From Tetragonia tetragonoides (lineage: Eukaryota > Streptophyta > Magnoliopsida > Caryophyllales > Aizoaceae): 64,000 nt of DNA. Below, in pieces: positions 23,301 through 34,465 of the stretch. The stretch's first letter is position 1. Each line of letters begins with the position of its first letter. The position numbers and the translations under genes were made by a program. The notes below the pieces were generated by a model. That model saw only the letters and a list, made by a program, of their open reading frames with translations. It was not told where the DNA came from and ran no database searches. The stretch lies in NCBI GenBank assembly GCA_038025085.1, contig CM076154.1:33534501-33598500 (forward strand), written 5' to 3'.

Positions 23301-25298
23301 AATCGCACGTCCAGCAGGAGTCACCGAGGGAAAATGCTTACTTGAGTACCCAAATCTCAACCTTTTTCCTTGAAACCAAAACCAGGTGAAAGAGGACTCT
23401 TCAATGAAGAAAAACCTCTGAATTAACGAGCTAAGAAAACCAAAGCTCTGATACCAACTGATGCGTTAGCAAATCTGAAAGGTTTTAGCTCGTTTTCGAA
23501 CAATGGATGTTTTGATAATATTTTGTTTGTTTTTTGATTATAGAGATTGAAAACGAAGTAAATGAAACGAAAAGTAAGAAGAGGGAGGATAGATAGCACC
23601 ACCACCAGGACTATAAAGGATTTAACCACCAAGTCAAGGCTAAAGGATACTACTTGTTTCACCAAATATCCCTAAGGACATTATAAAGAACAACAAGGTT
23701 TGTAAGCAAAAGGCAGCAGCCATTTCATATTTTCATTCATCATCAAGTACCTTTTACATCAGCTGTTCTTACATATTTATAGGGGTCACAAATGTGCCCT
23801 AATAACCTAAGAATACTCTAGAAAGGGTGAGCTGTCCAAGAGTAGTGCCCAAGCAAAATGAAACTTCAGTATTTTGCCCAGAAATGAGCCAAATACGTGC
23901 AGTACAATTTGGAGCGCATTTCCTTCCGTTTTGGACCACTTGACAGCTGTTGCTTGTCCTTGCACACGGACAAACGTGGGTGAGCTGTAAGAGGAGCCTC
24001 AAGCTTCATCCTTATCCATCCCATGTGCTTTTAGACTCTCCTCATTCAGCAACTACTTAGGGAATTCAAATAACAACTAATTACATTTGTTAATTATGCT
24101 AACTACATGTAGGGTGCACTATAATTAACAATAATCACAAATATTTATTTGTACGGACTAATTAAGTTGTACGGACTAATCATCAAGATTAGGTGGCCAA
24201 AAGGACAGTGATGCCTTTAGAACCAGAAATATCATCACTTATCTTGAGAGTGTCCCATTTGCCAAGATCATTGCAATGACACTAAATCTAGTCTCTTGAT
24301 GATCTGATGTTAATGCACCACCAACGCATCATCTAGCACCTGAACTGACAAAGGGGGTCCAAGTGGAGCAAAGAAAGACTGAGGGTGTCCATAGCCTTGG
24401 CGTTGGCGGCGCCTCTAACTCTGACAAGATGTATGTATTCTCTTAGACCGATGCTAACGGGCAACCTCACGCTTGCATTATCCAATCAAAGAAACGACAC
24501 ATTGACACATAAGTACTATTTGTAAAAGAACAAAAATCAGAAAAAGAAATGGGCGCTATTATCGCCAGGTCAAAAAATACTAATGCCAGATTATGAATTA
24601 TTTGAGTTGACAAGTTAACCCTTCATATTAATAACGTAAAGGACATATTTTCACTTTTTGAAAAGTGTAAAAAATAACACTGTAATACCAAATCATTCGT
24701 AGATCAAAGTGGAAAAAAAATCATTTAGAAAAAGACATGAATTATTTAGGAAAGTAGGAAGTTTAGGAACGGGGAGTTTTGCACTACATGGACCAAAAAT
24801 CATGGGATGGGTACCGTGACTTGGAAATTTTCATCATTTAATATATGTTTGTCCATCAATCACATGCCTAATTTTATTTCTAATGCATTTCCTAAATTAG
24901 TTAGTCAATAAGGCAAGTAAAGATAGTGGAGAGAAAATTTTGCTTTTGCCTTATTAATATAAAGGGTTAAATTGACAATTCAAATAATTTATAGCCTGGC
25001 ATTAGTATTTTAGACCTGGCAATAACAGCGGCCAAAGAAATACGTACATTCCACTTACCGTCTATATGTGTCATGTTTTAATTTGAGAGTATAAATTGCA
25101 TTCTCAATGTGAGAATACACCTACCCCGGTTTCTTTTAAAACGACTTTGGTTATATTATTGGTTGCCCTAGTGTCATATCTCTAGCATTTCCTTTGAGTT
25201 GAACTTTATGCTTGATGATTTTTTATTGCTACTTTGCAGTGCTTGAACTTTATGGAATGAACATCTACAAGACTACAAGTGCCCCAGTGTATGGATAG
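20317..25298 (+). CDS. Putative three-exon microprotein gene, copy 2 (hypothetical)
   Basis: No family is recognised. Possible coding exons are 20317-20353, 20501-20533 and 25240-25298. Introns are GT-AG and the joined frame is open for 42 residues. The N-terminus reads MGPEGKPSVVFYG; the core FRLGIGIFFAVLELYGMN matches copy 1 at 15 of 18 residues; the C-terminus diverges. The central hydrophobic run suggests one membrane segment. LHKHQ is encoded in frame before the ATG in both copies, so the true start could lie in an upstream exon. Intron 2 is now about 4.7 kb because of a gag-only LTR retrotransposon and a MITE. If intron 2 is retained, both copies continue with a GIFGPR-type extension that ends in different places, so the spliced form is preferred. 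Confidence 0.45.
20621..21493 (-). repeat. 3' LTR of the gag-only element
   Basis: 873 bp, with inverted ends TGATGCGTT and AACGCATCA, nearly identical to 23459-24331. The gag frame stops inside this LTR. Confidence 0.95.
21472..22533 (-). CDS. Gag-like protein of a non-autonomous LTR retrotransposon
   Basis: An uninterrupted 353-residue frame starts MPRLYDTKYNDDDLEIDFP. Residues about 20-115 (FYTWFETVDEWFKVLEF, then WWELLEIRRRR, WSEMREELIRKFVP) fit the retrotransposon gag domain that packs element RNA into particles. No zinc knuckle (CX2CX4HX4C) and no DTG/DSG protease motif are seen, so it is a short gag compared with gypsy polyproteins. The C-terminal part (GAWIRGRIRGAKFSTYMFEL) is not assigned. 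About 925 bp of leader separates the start from the 5' LTR. The stop lies 22 bp inside the 3' LTR. An intact frame between nearly identical LTRs suggests recent mobilisation of the family. Confidence 0.85.
   Translation of the reverse strand: MPRLYDTKYNDDDLEIDFPKFGGFLYSEDFYTWFETVDEWFKVLEFSNRKKIELVMSSFDCDALIWWELLEIRRRRIGKGKIQIWSEMREELIRKFVPKFTSRVFYTQHNLERVASVKATENAAPIIVSLEEWQMIGEEFQEPTLFQEEQKDDPSNVLDSAIVVEELQPHGDETVICEDLIQATIAPLLVQHTDQQVSVIESTLQLEYDNKNNSMEVTKPGLAKCNAAPHTTCHLPRKSELKVVCDDTASSLAEIEQAFEKHHGGSSRFDSDWHECGRFPRVDIGVTTTSHFDVNKKRAKGDVTKLIGAWIRGRIRGAKFSTYMFELNWMAFIFTDLRASPKKEEENDALVVH
22534..23458 (-). other. 5' leader of the gag-only element
   Basis: Non-coding internal sequence between the primer-binding site (about 23440-23457) and the gag start. 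It presumably carries packaging signals. No domain is found in any frame. Confidence 0.7.
23459..24331 (-). repeat. 5' LTR of the gag-only element
   Basis: Same length and ends as the 3' LTR. On the minus strand the tRNA-Met primer-binding site follows immediately, at 23458 and below. Confidence 0.95.
24551..25033. mobile_element. Long-TIR MITE (hAT or Mutator type)
   Basis: Imperfect terminal inverted repeats of about 75 bp begin GGGCGCTATTATCGCCAGG and, inverted, GGCCGCTGTTATTGCCAGG. An 8-bp duplication AAAGAAAT flanks the element (24543-24550 and 25034-25041). If one mismatch is allowed it is 9 bp, so hAT and Mutator-type origin cannot be separated. Length is 483 bp with no coding sequence. 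It lies in the same intron as the gag-only LTR element. Confidence 0.82.
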
Positions 25299-27473
25299 AC
25301 TCTTTGAATGGCGCAAGAATTACTTGAGTTCCTCCCAAACTTGAATCTTGTTTCAGGTGACAACAATGTCGAAAAACTGTGGCTTCTCTTAGCTACAACG
25401 TTTGGTTGGGATTGTGTATTCCAATAGTAGCCTTCTAATATCATTTTGATCTAAACAATAATTACCAAATAATAATTGTGATCAATGTGATGGAAGAACT
25501 TTTGTCGTTGCAAGATCGATATACCCATCCTAGTTTTTTTGGTGGAAGCATCCTAGTCCTAGTGCAGAATTTTTATGCTGGTCATTTGTCAAATAATACG
25601 AGAATGGACTAATTAATCCGCCATTTTAGTGTAAACATACTCTTTCTCATAATGATTGAAAAAATACTAGTGAGATATTGTCGATATGTTGAAATGCTTT
25701 TTCTGGAGTTTTTGAAGGGTAAAGAGAACGTGTTTCTCAAATTATGTGAAACACACTCAAAAATCAATAAAATTCATCTCAAACATACATAAGTATAACT
25801 TAAGCCCAAAGTCCAACCAAAACTAGAGTATCACCCGCGATGGATCACTAAAGGAAGAGTGTCGCTTTTGAAGGCGTTGACAACAACAGTAACCAATATG
25901 CATGGTTAGCTGTTTAATTACATCCTAGGCATATATATATATATAATTGGTGACTGAGAAACGACGGTTATCATCAAAGTAGCACTCCTACACTAGACCA
26001 TCTAAAAAAAATTATTCTCAAATTTTTATTTTATCTTATTTTTGCATAATGAATTAATGCATTTTAAATTTCACCATCACTAGTGCACGGTCGGACCCAA
26101 GTGACACTAAAAATTGTAGATGCTATGAGAACAAAATCTACTAAAGGTATATATATAGATGAAATAAAGCTGGTCTCCATCTCCATGTCTTCCAAATAGC
26201 AAAACTCAGAGCAACGAGAATTCTCTCGAAACGCTCCCGATCGACATACAATGCGGTTGGAAGCGATAATGAGCGAAAACTCTGGAACAATCCCAATCTT
26301 GTTGATCTTATAGTGCCAGCGACTCTAGATCTTGGTGGAGACAAACATGCGACCTCCACAGCATATGTACGTTACCGAAGAAAGTTGAGATCTTAAACTC
26401 ATTACATCGAGAGAGAAATGACTCAAAAACCATTTACAACATCTACCACCCTCAATTGTGAAATTAAGGGCAATGATACATTGATCCCGATCCCAACAAT
26501 GGATTATAGGCATGATATATAGTTATAGTAGTACTTCCTTGCATGGAGTTCGACTTAAGTTATGCGTGTCTTTAAAAACATAACCCAATTTTATTTTATT
26601 TTTTTGGATGGTGAGGTGCTAATTGGACTCTCCTACTTTATAGTCTGTTAAGGGGAGGGAAATGTTAGCGGTAAGGCTCAAACTCATAGCCTTGGTCACG
26701 AATTTGGGGGTTGTCACCAGTGGCGGATGTAGAAGTGATTTTCGTTGGGGGCGAGGGGCTATAGTTGAGTAACAATTGACCTTTTAATAGGGAAAAACCT
26801 CTAGAATTTTTGTAATTACCAAAATTTTTCGAAACTTGGTTGTGGGCGTTGGCTCCCTATCCCAAAGGGGTGGATCCGCCTCTAATTATCACCACTGTCT
26901 GTGATAGAGCCTAGAACAAAATTTTTACTTTTAAACTAACAAATCTCAAAAATGATATTCCCTCCGTCCTACATTTACGTTCACAGTTTAATATAACACG
27001 AATTTTAATAAGATTAAACTTTAACATTGACTTTTCAATTATACCTTTATCTAATTTGATCTTTTTCATCCTCTCTCCTCTCTTTCACCATACATTTTGA
27101 ATAAAACAAAACAAAATTACTTTTGAATGTTTCACCCTCAAAGGGTTTTCATACAACACCTTTCGGAAAAAGAAAAAAAGAAAAAAGAAAAACACAATAC
27201 AGACATACAGTAAGACACTTAGACACCCCTCTAGGGCCCCTACAGTCTACAGATATAAACTTTCTAAAAAGAAGAAGAAAAAAAAAATTAAGCTTGCCTC
27301 CATTACTCTCCCCGTCTCTGGTCTTCAGTTCATCACTCGAACTCTGTCTTCCTCACTCCCAGTTTCTCTCATTCGTCTCTGACCCACCATCTCTCACAGC
27401 AAGTAACAGTGCACAGAGTTTTCAGTTTGAGATAATTTCGAATTTCATTTTCATAATTTGAGTATTAAGTCTC
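25299..27473. other. Right part of the duplicated segment and promoter side of the THA8-like gene
   Basis: Up to about 25,970 the sequence matches the 3' part of copy 1 (14,566-16,132 with its insertions removed). Then follows AT-rich DNA with a small hAT-like MITE (26719-26885) and one Stowaway-type end (ATTCCCTCCGTCC at about 26957) without a visible partner. The last 200 bp are pyrimidine-rich and are likely the 5' leader of the THA8-like gene. No TATA box stands out. Confidence 0.5.
26719..26885. mobile_element. Small hAT-like MITE
   Basis: Ends AGTGGCGGATGTAG and GTGGATCCGCCTCTAA form an imperfect inverted pair of the AGTGGCGGATC type common in plant MITEs. They are flanked by the 8-bp near-duplicate TTGTCACC and TTATCACC (26711-26718 and 26886-26893). 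About 167 bp, non-coding. Confidence 0.65.
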
Positions 27474-30131
27474 ATGATAACTCGAGCACTTTCAAGGGCT
27501 AAACCTCCATTTTCAGCTTCTATAATCCTTCAAAACTTGATTGAAAACTCACCCATTAACCAATCTTCAAACCCATTTGTGTTGAAACCCAAAGCACCAA
27601 GCTTTGAACCCAATTCATACAAACCCTTAAATGGGTTGTTGTTTTTATCATTTTGGGGGAGACAATATCATGATGGAAGACCAAGGGGACCCCTTTGGAG
27701 GGGTAAAAAGTTGATTGGAAAAGAGGCTCTTTTTGTGATTTTGGGTATTAAGAGGTTTAAAGATGATGAAGAGAAACTTGCCCAGTTTATTAAAAATCAT
27801 GTCTTGAGGTTATTGAAGTTGGATATGATTGCTGTTCTTTCGGAACTCGAACGCCAAGAGGAGGTTGCTTTAGCCCTTAAGGTAATTCCATTTACCCTCT
27901 CTCTATAATATTAATGGTTTTTTTTTTTTTTTTTTTTTTTTTTCTGTTACATATATACTAAATGGTGAATATTTTCTTGTTTGTGAAATACTTGTTTGTT
28001 GGTATCATATGCAACTGTAATTTGGTTTGTTAATTTTAATTGCTTTGATTATGTGTACACATAGAGTTGAACTGTGAATGCAATTTGACCTTTATGTAAT
28101 TGATTGTTTAGGGTTATTAATTGCTGAAAAAAAGAGAGGTTATGGAACAAGATTTAGCAGCTGTATTTGGGTGTTCAATGAGTAGCTGAGTTAGTAACAC
28201 AATAAGTTGTACTTTAAGTCCAATTGTATTCTGAACTGCCCTTCCCAGTGGAAGTTCTGTTTCTTTGTTTCTTTTTTGCCATGTTTAAATAAGTTAACCA
28301 ATCAGATGACATCTCATGAGTCATGAAGAACTTTTCCAGAGAAAATTTGACACAGCTATCAATTTGGTCATCATTTTCCTTTGATTATGACCTCAACAGT
28401 AGTGACTCTAGTCAGTGTTGGGAATTCTTTCGGAGAGAGAAAACCATTCTGACAACAGAACGAGTTTGTGTTGGTTTTACTAGGTTAAGGGCGGTGTTAC
28501 ATTGCTTTATTGCTTAGACGAGAACGTTTCTCTTCCGTTGTTCAATCTCCAACAGTCAAATGCAGAGCCTTTTTACAATTTTACAGCAGGTTGAGAGTGA
28601 TTAATTGATCATTTTATCATTTTAGTCATCTTGATGATGATTTTAGTTTCACGTGTTAAGAGAGTGACAAGACATTTCTTTGGGTACGTAAAACATCATA
28701 TCTTGGCCTGCAAAACCAGGTTTTTTACTTCACGACTATTCATAGTTAACATAAGCCAGTTATCAACTAGTAGTTTATTTGTCATCTTTTCCTTTTCCCT
28801 TCTCACTATAAAGGTCCTGATTGTAAGTTTGTAACTAAACATTAACCTGAGATTCACACAGTAAGTCGCTTGTCACAAATTTAAACTTTGATAGGAAGCA
28901 ATTACGATTTACTAGAACCTTTGGGGCTTGGAGGAGTATTTCTGCGGTGACACTCATGTTACTCGTATCAAAGTCCTTGTTTGGGTCAGAGATAACAAAA
29001 CTAAGTAATATCATGCCTTTGCCTTTGAATCTAGGCCTATCTGTTTTCAATAACTGCTTTAACTCTTAGGGAGTCGAGCCAAGTATTGCTTGTGTTTTGT
29101 TTGGGTCAACTTTCTTTCTCTGTGAATCTCTTTTTTCACCTTGTTCATAATGTATAAAGAGCTTAGGTTCACCCCATATTGCCTTTTAGGTATACGTAGC
29201 TGAAGCAAACCACTGACACTAAAGTTATGTGGAGTATTTCTTTAGTTATTGATTTAAGGATTTGAGTAAGAGCATCCTCTTATGACAGTGAGGGGCTTTC
29301 ATTTGACTTAAGAGTCTTGTATATTTTAGTGAGTTGTGCCTTCATCTCCTCTCATGGAGTACCTATCACCGGAGAGACGAGATGTATACTTTGATGATAT
29401 ATTGGCACGTCATTTCTATTTCTGATTGAGGAATACTTTAACTTTGCGCTTTTGGGTTCGTTTAGTGAGAGCTTAGACATTTTCTTCAGAGGAACTTTCT
29501 GTCAATGTTTTTCTTATTTCCTTTTTTTTTTTTTGATCTTGAAAGACATTATCTATGTTTTTATTATATATCGGAGTAAAGGTCCGGTCTGTTTGAGGTT
29601 GACGTTTGAGATCGTCGTAAACGTGATCAGATTCTCACTAGGCGGATACTTTTATCCTTCTAAACTGTTATTCTTATAATCAAATAGCATTGACTTTAGA
29701 AAAGAACCAAACAGAATGCTAATGGAAATATCGGAATTCAGGTGTTTAGGGTGATTCAAAAGCAGGACTGGTATCAGCCTGATCTTTATCTCTATAAAGA
29801 CTTGATTATTGCGCTAGCAAGAAGTAAAAGAATGGAAGATGTAACACAATTATGGGATGAGATGAAAAAGGAGGGCCTGTTTCTGGATTCTCAAACGTAT
29901 ACTGAGGTCATCAGAGGTTTTTTAAGGGATGGTTCACCTGCAGATGCAATGAACATCTATGAGGACATGTTAAAGTCTCCAGATCCACCAGAGGAACTGC
30001 CGTTTAGGATTTTAATGAAGGGACTTCTGCCTCATCCACTTTTGAGAAACAAAATCAAGAAAGATTTTGAGGAGCTCTTTCCTGAGCGCTCTGTGTATGA
30101 TCCTCCAGAGGAGATTTTCGGGATGCGATGA
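27474..30131 (+). CDS. THA8L: THA8-like chloroplast PPR protein
   Basis: This short PPR protein family contains THA8, which is needed for splicing of plastid group II introns, and its paralogue THA8-like, which this most resembles. Two exons, 27474-27881 and 29742-30131, flank an 1860-bp GT-AG phase 0 intron. The joined product is 265 residues, close to the family size. The N-terminus is rich in S, R and hydroxyl residues (MITRALSRAKPPFSASI), in keeping with a transit peptide. Exon 1 carries GPLWRGKKLIGKEALFV and a helical VLSELERQEE stretch. Exon 2 carries two PPR-like repeats: LYLYKDLIIALARSKRMED, then DSQTYTEVIRGFLRDGSPAD, and ends YDPPEEIFGMR. This tail is strongly conserved in THA8-like proteins as I remember them. 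No stop or frameshift is seen. The intron contains a 28-base T run. Confidence 0.9.
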
Positions 30132-30365
30132 GGTTTGTGACTTGCACCCTTGCCTTTCATTCTGTGTCATGGTATCTCTGGTTTTACTAATTGTCTGGCA
30201 TCTACAAAAAAAATTCCACAATTGTCTGTAGTCTTTAGTATGGTTGCAACTAGAGCTCGGATGTTGTTGAGGAAAATGCTTGCATGTGTCTGCAATTTGT
30301 GCTGTACTTTTTGAGAGGTCAAACTTTGTTAGATGTTGATGGCTGTACAAACAACACCAGCCCTC

Positions 30366-31110
30366 AATTTCTACACTCTTGCTCTTCTCTGATTACTTGT
30401 CGCGAATGCTTCAAAATTGACTCCTCATTACTCTTCCCTGCTGTCATACACAGTATTACACACCTAGCATTTGCCAATCTCTCAAGTGGCTTTGGCCTCT
30501 AACAATGTAGGGTCCTTAGCTACCACCTTCTTAGAACCCCCATAGGTCCCTGGATATAAAATTTCTACACTCCTCTCTCTCTTCTCTGATTACTTGTGGC
30601 AAATGCTTCAAAATTGACTCGTCTTTCCTCCCTGCTGCAAAACCCCAATAGGTCCCCTGGACGAGGCTGGAAATTTTTTTGGAGAAGGATATAGATTCCA
30701 GACAATTTCCCAATCTATCTGGCTCTTATGATTTGTCATGTAGAGCTGTAATTGTGGCTGAATCAACAAAAGATCCTAAACAACCGTGTTAGTGTTTCAT
30801 CATTATTTTATCTGGAGCCAAATATGTGATTGAATCACATTCATGATATCTAGTTGAAATAAACCTGCAGACTTTTTTGTTCTTTTTTGTGCACTCACTC
30901 TGCCTTTTGTTTCAACTAATTCCAGAAGATTCCCGATCTACCTGGCTGTTATGAATTGTCATGTAGAGCTGAGATTGTAGTTGTATTAACAAAAGACCTG
31001 AAACAACCATGTTACTATGTTAGTGCTTCATATTATTTTATTTGGCAAATATGTGACAGGAATAACATTTATGATATCTAGTTGAGATAAACCTGCAGAT
31101 TTTTTCCTTT
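30366..31110. repeat. Two local tandem duplications downstream of the THA8-like gene
   Basis: A block of about 75 bp (CTTCTCTGATTACTTGT and AATGCTTCAAAATTGACTC) occurs at about 30,366-30,442 and 30,559-30,640. A block of about 190 bp (TTGTCATGTAGAGCTG, ATGATATCTAGTTGA, ATAAACCTGCAGA) occurs at about 30,690-30,870 and 30,920-31,110. The copies are visibly diverged. No coding capacity is recognised. Confidence 0.75.
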
Positions 31111-31122
31111 ATTGTGCGCTGT

Positions 31123-32240
31123 AGGCTCGCAGGTAAAGGATCAGGCCTAGGCCTAACTCTAATTACAAGGGTACTGGCACTAGAGAAATTACCCTAAGGG
31201 AGACTTATAGTAAGATAGCCCAGAACTCCTACTACTTCTAGTTAGTCTACCTACGTCATTCTTTCTTTAATAAGTCAATATGCCAAGGTCAAACCTAGTA
31301 GAGCTCCTAGCTACCACAGAAAGGAAGGGAAAGCGAACCACAGAGAAAGTAAAGGGACACAGAGTGGGATAGATGCGGCTCTTCACTCAATCAGTCTATT
31401 TTCCCTATGGGGGAAAGCTCAATCCCAACTCTCGAATCTAAAGCCTAAACCGTCTAAGGTATGAAGTGACTGGTTCGATAGGGCCAGGGCTAGTGCCAGC
31501 GCATAGTCAGAGTCTTCCCTGCGTGCCTAACATCCACTCTTTCTAGTCGAGTGCCTTGCGGCGCCTTCTCTCATCATTAAAGGCTTATAAGTAAGATCTC
31601 ATCTAATTAATAAGGAATAGGAACCGACACGAACTCTGTTTTTTTATTAACTTGAAACTACTCTCTTTTCAATTCTCTTTCCTGACCTGATGTTCTTGTG
31701 GAACTAACCTCTTGAATGAGAAGAAGTTGAATCACGCTCGCCCGATGCATCTATTGATCTTACCTATGAATGCTTGCTTTATTCCTTCATTCATGGAAAG
31801 CTTTATATCGTCTTCGACTTATGATCCATGATTTTACGAAACAGAGTCAAACTAGGGATTTCCCTGACTCCTTGTGATAAGGATCTTCCGGTGTTGCAAC
31901 CCTGGACCCTCAGTATTCATGTGCCAACCCAGCATACATGTACTGATGTGTCCCTCTAACATAGTAACTAGAGAACGACATCGGTTTTACTCTAAAGGTT
32001 GATATTAATGTGTGAGTACTTTTCTAATTCAAGAGAGACTCTTTATTTGGATGTTCAAGCTCATGTTGAGCTATTATAGTCTCGTTCTAACCTATTTTAC
32101 CATAGTCAAACTTCCTTCCTTCTTTGGCGCACAAGCACAAGATCGAAACGAAGTAGTTGGCATGCTTTCCTTTCCCCACTTAGTCGGAATCTCCTTCACT
32201 CACAACAGAAGGCTTTGGCTCGAGTCAAAGAAGTGGTGAT
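31123..32240. other. Possible mitochondrial-DNA insertion (NUMT)
   Basis: Composition changes abruptly here: GC is higher, poly-A/T runs are few, and there are purine-rich words such as GAAAGGAAGGGAAAGCG and GTGCCTTGCGGCGCC that look like plant mitochondrial intergenic DNA. No mitochondrial gene was recognised, so this is an inference from composition alone. Boundaries are approximate. Confidence 0.35.
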
Positions 32241-33119
32241 AAGAACTCTGCTTTTTGTTTTAACTATTCTGTCCACTTGTGTGTTCAACCTGCTTGGCTT
32301 TATGCCTTAGTAAGCTCTCAATCAATTACTACTTTCTGGCTGTGCCTCTTAATCACTACCAAAGACCTTTAGTTTGCGTTGGTCTTTTAATTTTCATATT
32401 GTGGTTTGATTTCTCTGTTCATACTCAAGATGTATCCTCTCCGATACAGCATTTAACAATCAATCACATGGTGTGTTTTCTACTTTTTTGGTGAAGTCAA
32501 TGGCCTGCTTGCTATTGACTTGATGCATCCAATGAGTGGTCTTGTTTTTAAGGAAGTGGGATATATACTGGGTTGCTTGTGTTTGGCTCATTATGCATTG
32601 ATCCAACACCTAAACTACTAGGCAACTAGCAATTGGTAAGGCCCAGACTCCGCCCTGGGCAGCTTACTTCCTGGGTGGTTGTTGTTGATCAAAACACCTA
32701 AGCTGACCATAGACAATCCACTATCTATCTGTTAGGATTTTTGGAGAAGGGAAGCAAAAAGGAAAATGAAAAGATGGTTATTGACTTCCAATTACTCAGG
32801 ATGACACACTTAAGTAGCGTAAGGCTTGACAGTCTGATTACTAGGATTAGACACCTAATAATCTAGTTATTCATTGATCTTTGGGAATCTGGGATAAGCG
32901 CAGACTCAAAAGGGTATTGCACACCTAATGCTTAGTACATATAAATATGCCCTAATAACCTCCACATAGACAGTATAACTGCAATTAACTCTCAAATCTT
33001 CATATATTCATTGATTGTTTGTCGAGTACAAGAGACCTTTAATTTATAGAAGTAAACCTATCAAGCAAAGAAATGATTCAATAAATAATTACAAACCAAT
33101 TGCAACATGTAAGAGGGAA

Positions 33120-33142
33120 GATATATATATATATATATATAA
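33120..33142. repeat. (TA)n microsatellite
   Basis: About 11 TA units in non-coding DNA. Confidence 0.9.
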
Positions 33143-34299
33143 TCTGCAAACGAAAGTAATAAGAAGCTGTTGCTGGCCTGCTGCAAGACCACTCCTTGAA
33201 GCCAAATGATGTGCGAACTTCTGGTTAAGGTGTATCCCTAACCAATTAGGAATTCAGGTGTTTTCAAGGCCAAAGGTCACTGCCACCACCAAATCGCAGA
33301 GAACAACTTTGATGTGATAGTCTCACTGTTACGCATACAGCATACGTAATCTGCTCTGAACCAGAAATAAAATCAAAATGGGCTCCTATATCAAAAAGCC
33401 ATGAGGAGACTCCAAGCAAAGCGCAACCATTCAACTTTGATGTCTACTGTGCTTGGTAAAAACAAGCTGCAACAAACTGATTCTAGAGGTGATGCGTTCT
33501 CTTTCCTTGACCAAACTTCCCAGCCTTGCAACTTGCAAGTCCATATCCTTAGTTAGACCCCCAAAGGATCATAAATAAGCCATAGAGCCATGTAAATCAT
33601 CACGAATGCTAGATCCACTGTAGGCTTAACTAGTGCAATGATGAAACTATTCTTAATCAGAGAGTTAGATCTCAAAATAGTTTGAAAGTTGTTGAGTGCA
33701 CGTCTGAACGTAATTGAATTTCAAAAGGGTGCAATCAAGTGTACACTGCAACAACTACCAATCTGAGAATTAACATCCAGCTATGTAATTTAGGCTTGTT
33801 TTTCTTCTGTTTTTCTTTGAACTTTGTGAGGACTCCTTGTTCTCTTACATTGTGATTCTCTTGTTTTAATGAACTCTCTCTTTTTCTGGAAAAAAGGTGA
33901 ATTAGGCTTGTTGAGAAACTGGAACTCCCAATAGAACTGGCTGCGAAACCTGCTTCAATTGAGTCAACTTGGCTTTAAATAAATAGAATTAGATGCATAT
34001 TAAAGTAATTCTACTTTTAGTTGCATAACATTTCCATTGCAATATGCCCAATACTTAAATTCATTCTCAACTAGGTCAAATGAGCTCATTGAAGCTTCAT
34101 CAACAAAATCGAGCCTGCATCCACCAAAATGGTACTCAATTGCATCTGTAATCTTTCAAATGGATCAAAGACACTGTTGGAGATAGGATTGCTTAACAAA
34201 ACCCAATATCCAAGCCCCTTTTTTCACTCTTGTGTTCGCTAATGTATATATTCAAAAGAAAGCAAAAATATTTGATTGTGTTAAACATGAATTATCGCA

Positions 34300-34465
34300 A
34301 AAACTCATATAAGATGGTCTTACCGTGAGATGGCGGTTACATGTAGAACAAAAAATGTTACTTCCTATAAAGTGTTAGTGTTTTAAACACTTTTGGCTGC
34401 AGAAAATAAAAAGTATTACTTTCAACCATCATACCATGAAATCGTCTTACACAAGACCGACTCTG
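34300..34465. mobile_element. Probable MITE with GACCGTCTTAC-type ends
   Basis: ATAAGATGGTCTTACCGTGAG near the left and GAAATCGTCTTACACAAGACC near the right form an imperfect inverted pair. Similar words occur at 14229-14440. No target duplication was resolved. Confidence 0.4.

Larger units (their letters stand above)
20621..24331 (-). mobile_element. Non-autonomous gag-only LTR retrotransposon (TR-GAG type)
   Basis: Two 873-bp LTRs (20621-21493 and 23459-24331) start TGATGCGTTAGC and end ACGCATCA. A perfect 5-bp target duplication TCTAG lies at 20616-20620 and 24332-24336. On the minus strand the 5' LTR is followed by TGGTATCAGAGC, the primer-binding site for initiator tRNA-Met, and the 3' LTR is preceded by the purine tract AAAAAAGAAGAGGAGAA. 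The LTRs differ by about four substitutions by eye, so the insertion is young. The only coding frame is a gag-like protein; there is no protease, reverse transcriptase, RNase H or integrase, so movement would need help from an autonomous partner. It lies in intron 2 of microprotein copy 2. Confidence 0.95.

Noticed and set aside
26141..26513. Two short minus-strand open frames upstream of the THA8-like gene
   Set aside because: No domain, no splice or promoter context, and composition is that of intergenic DNA.
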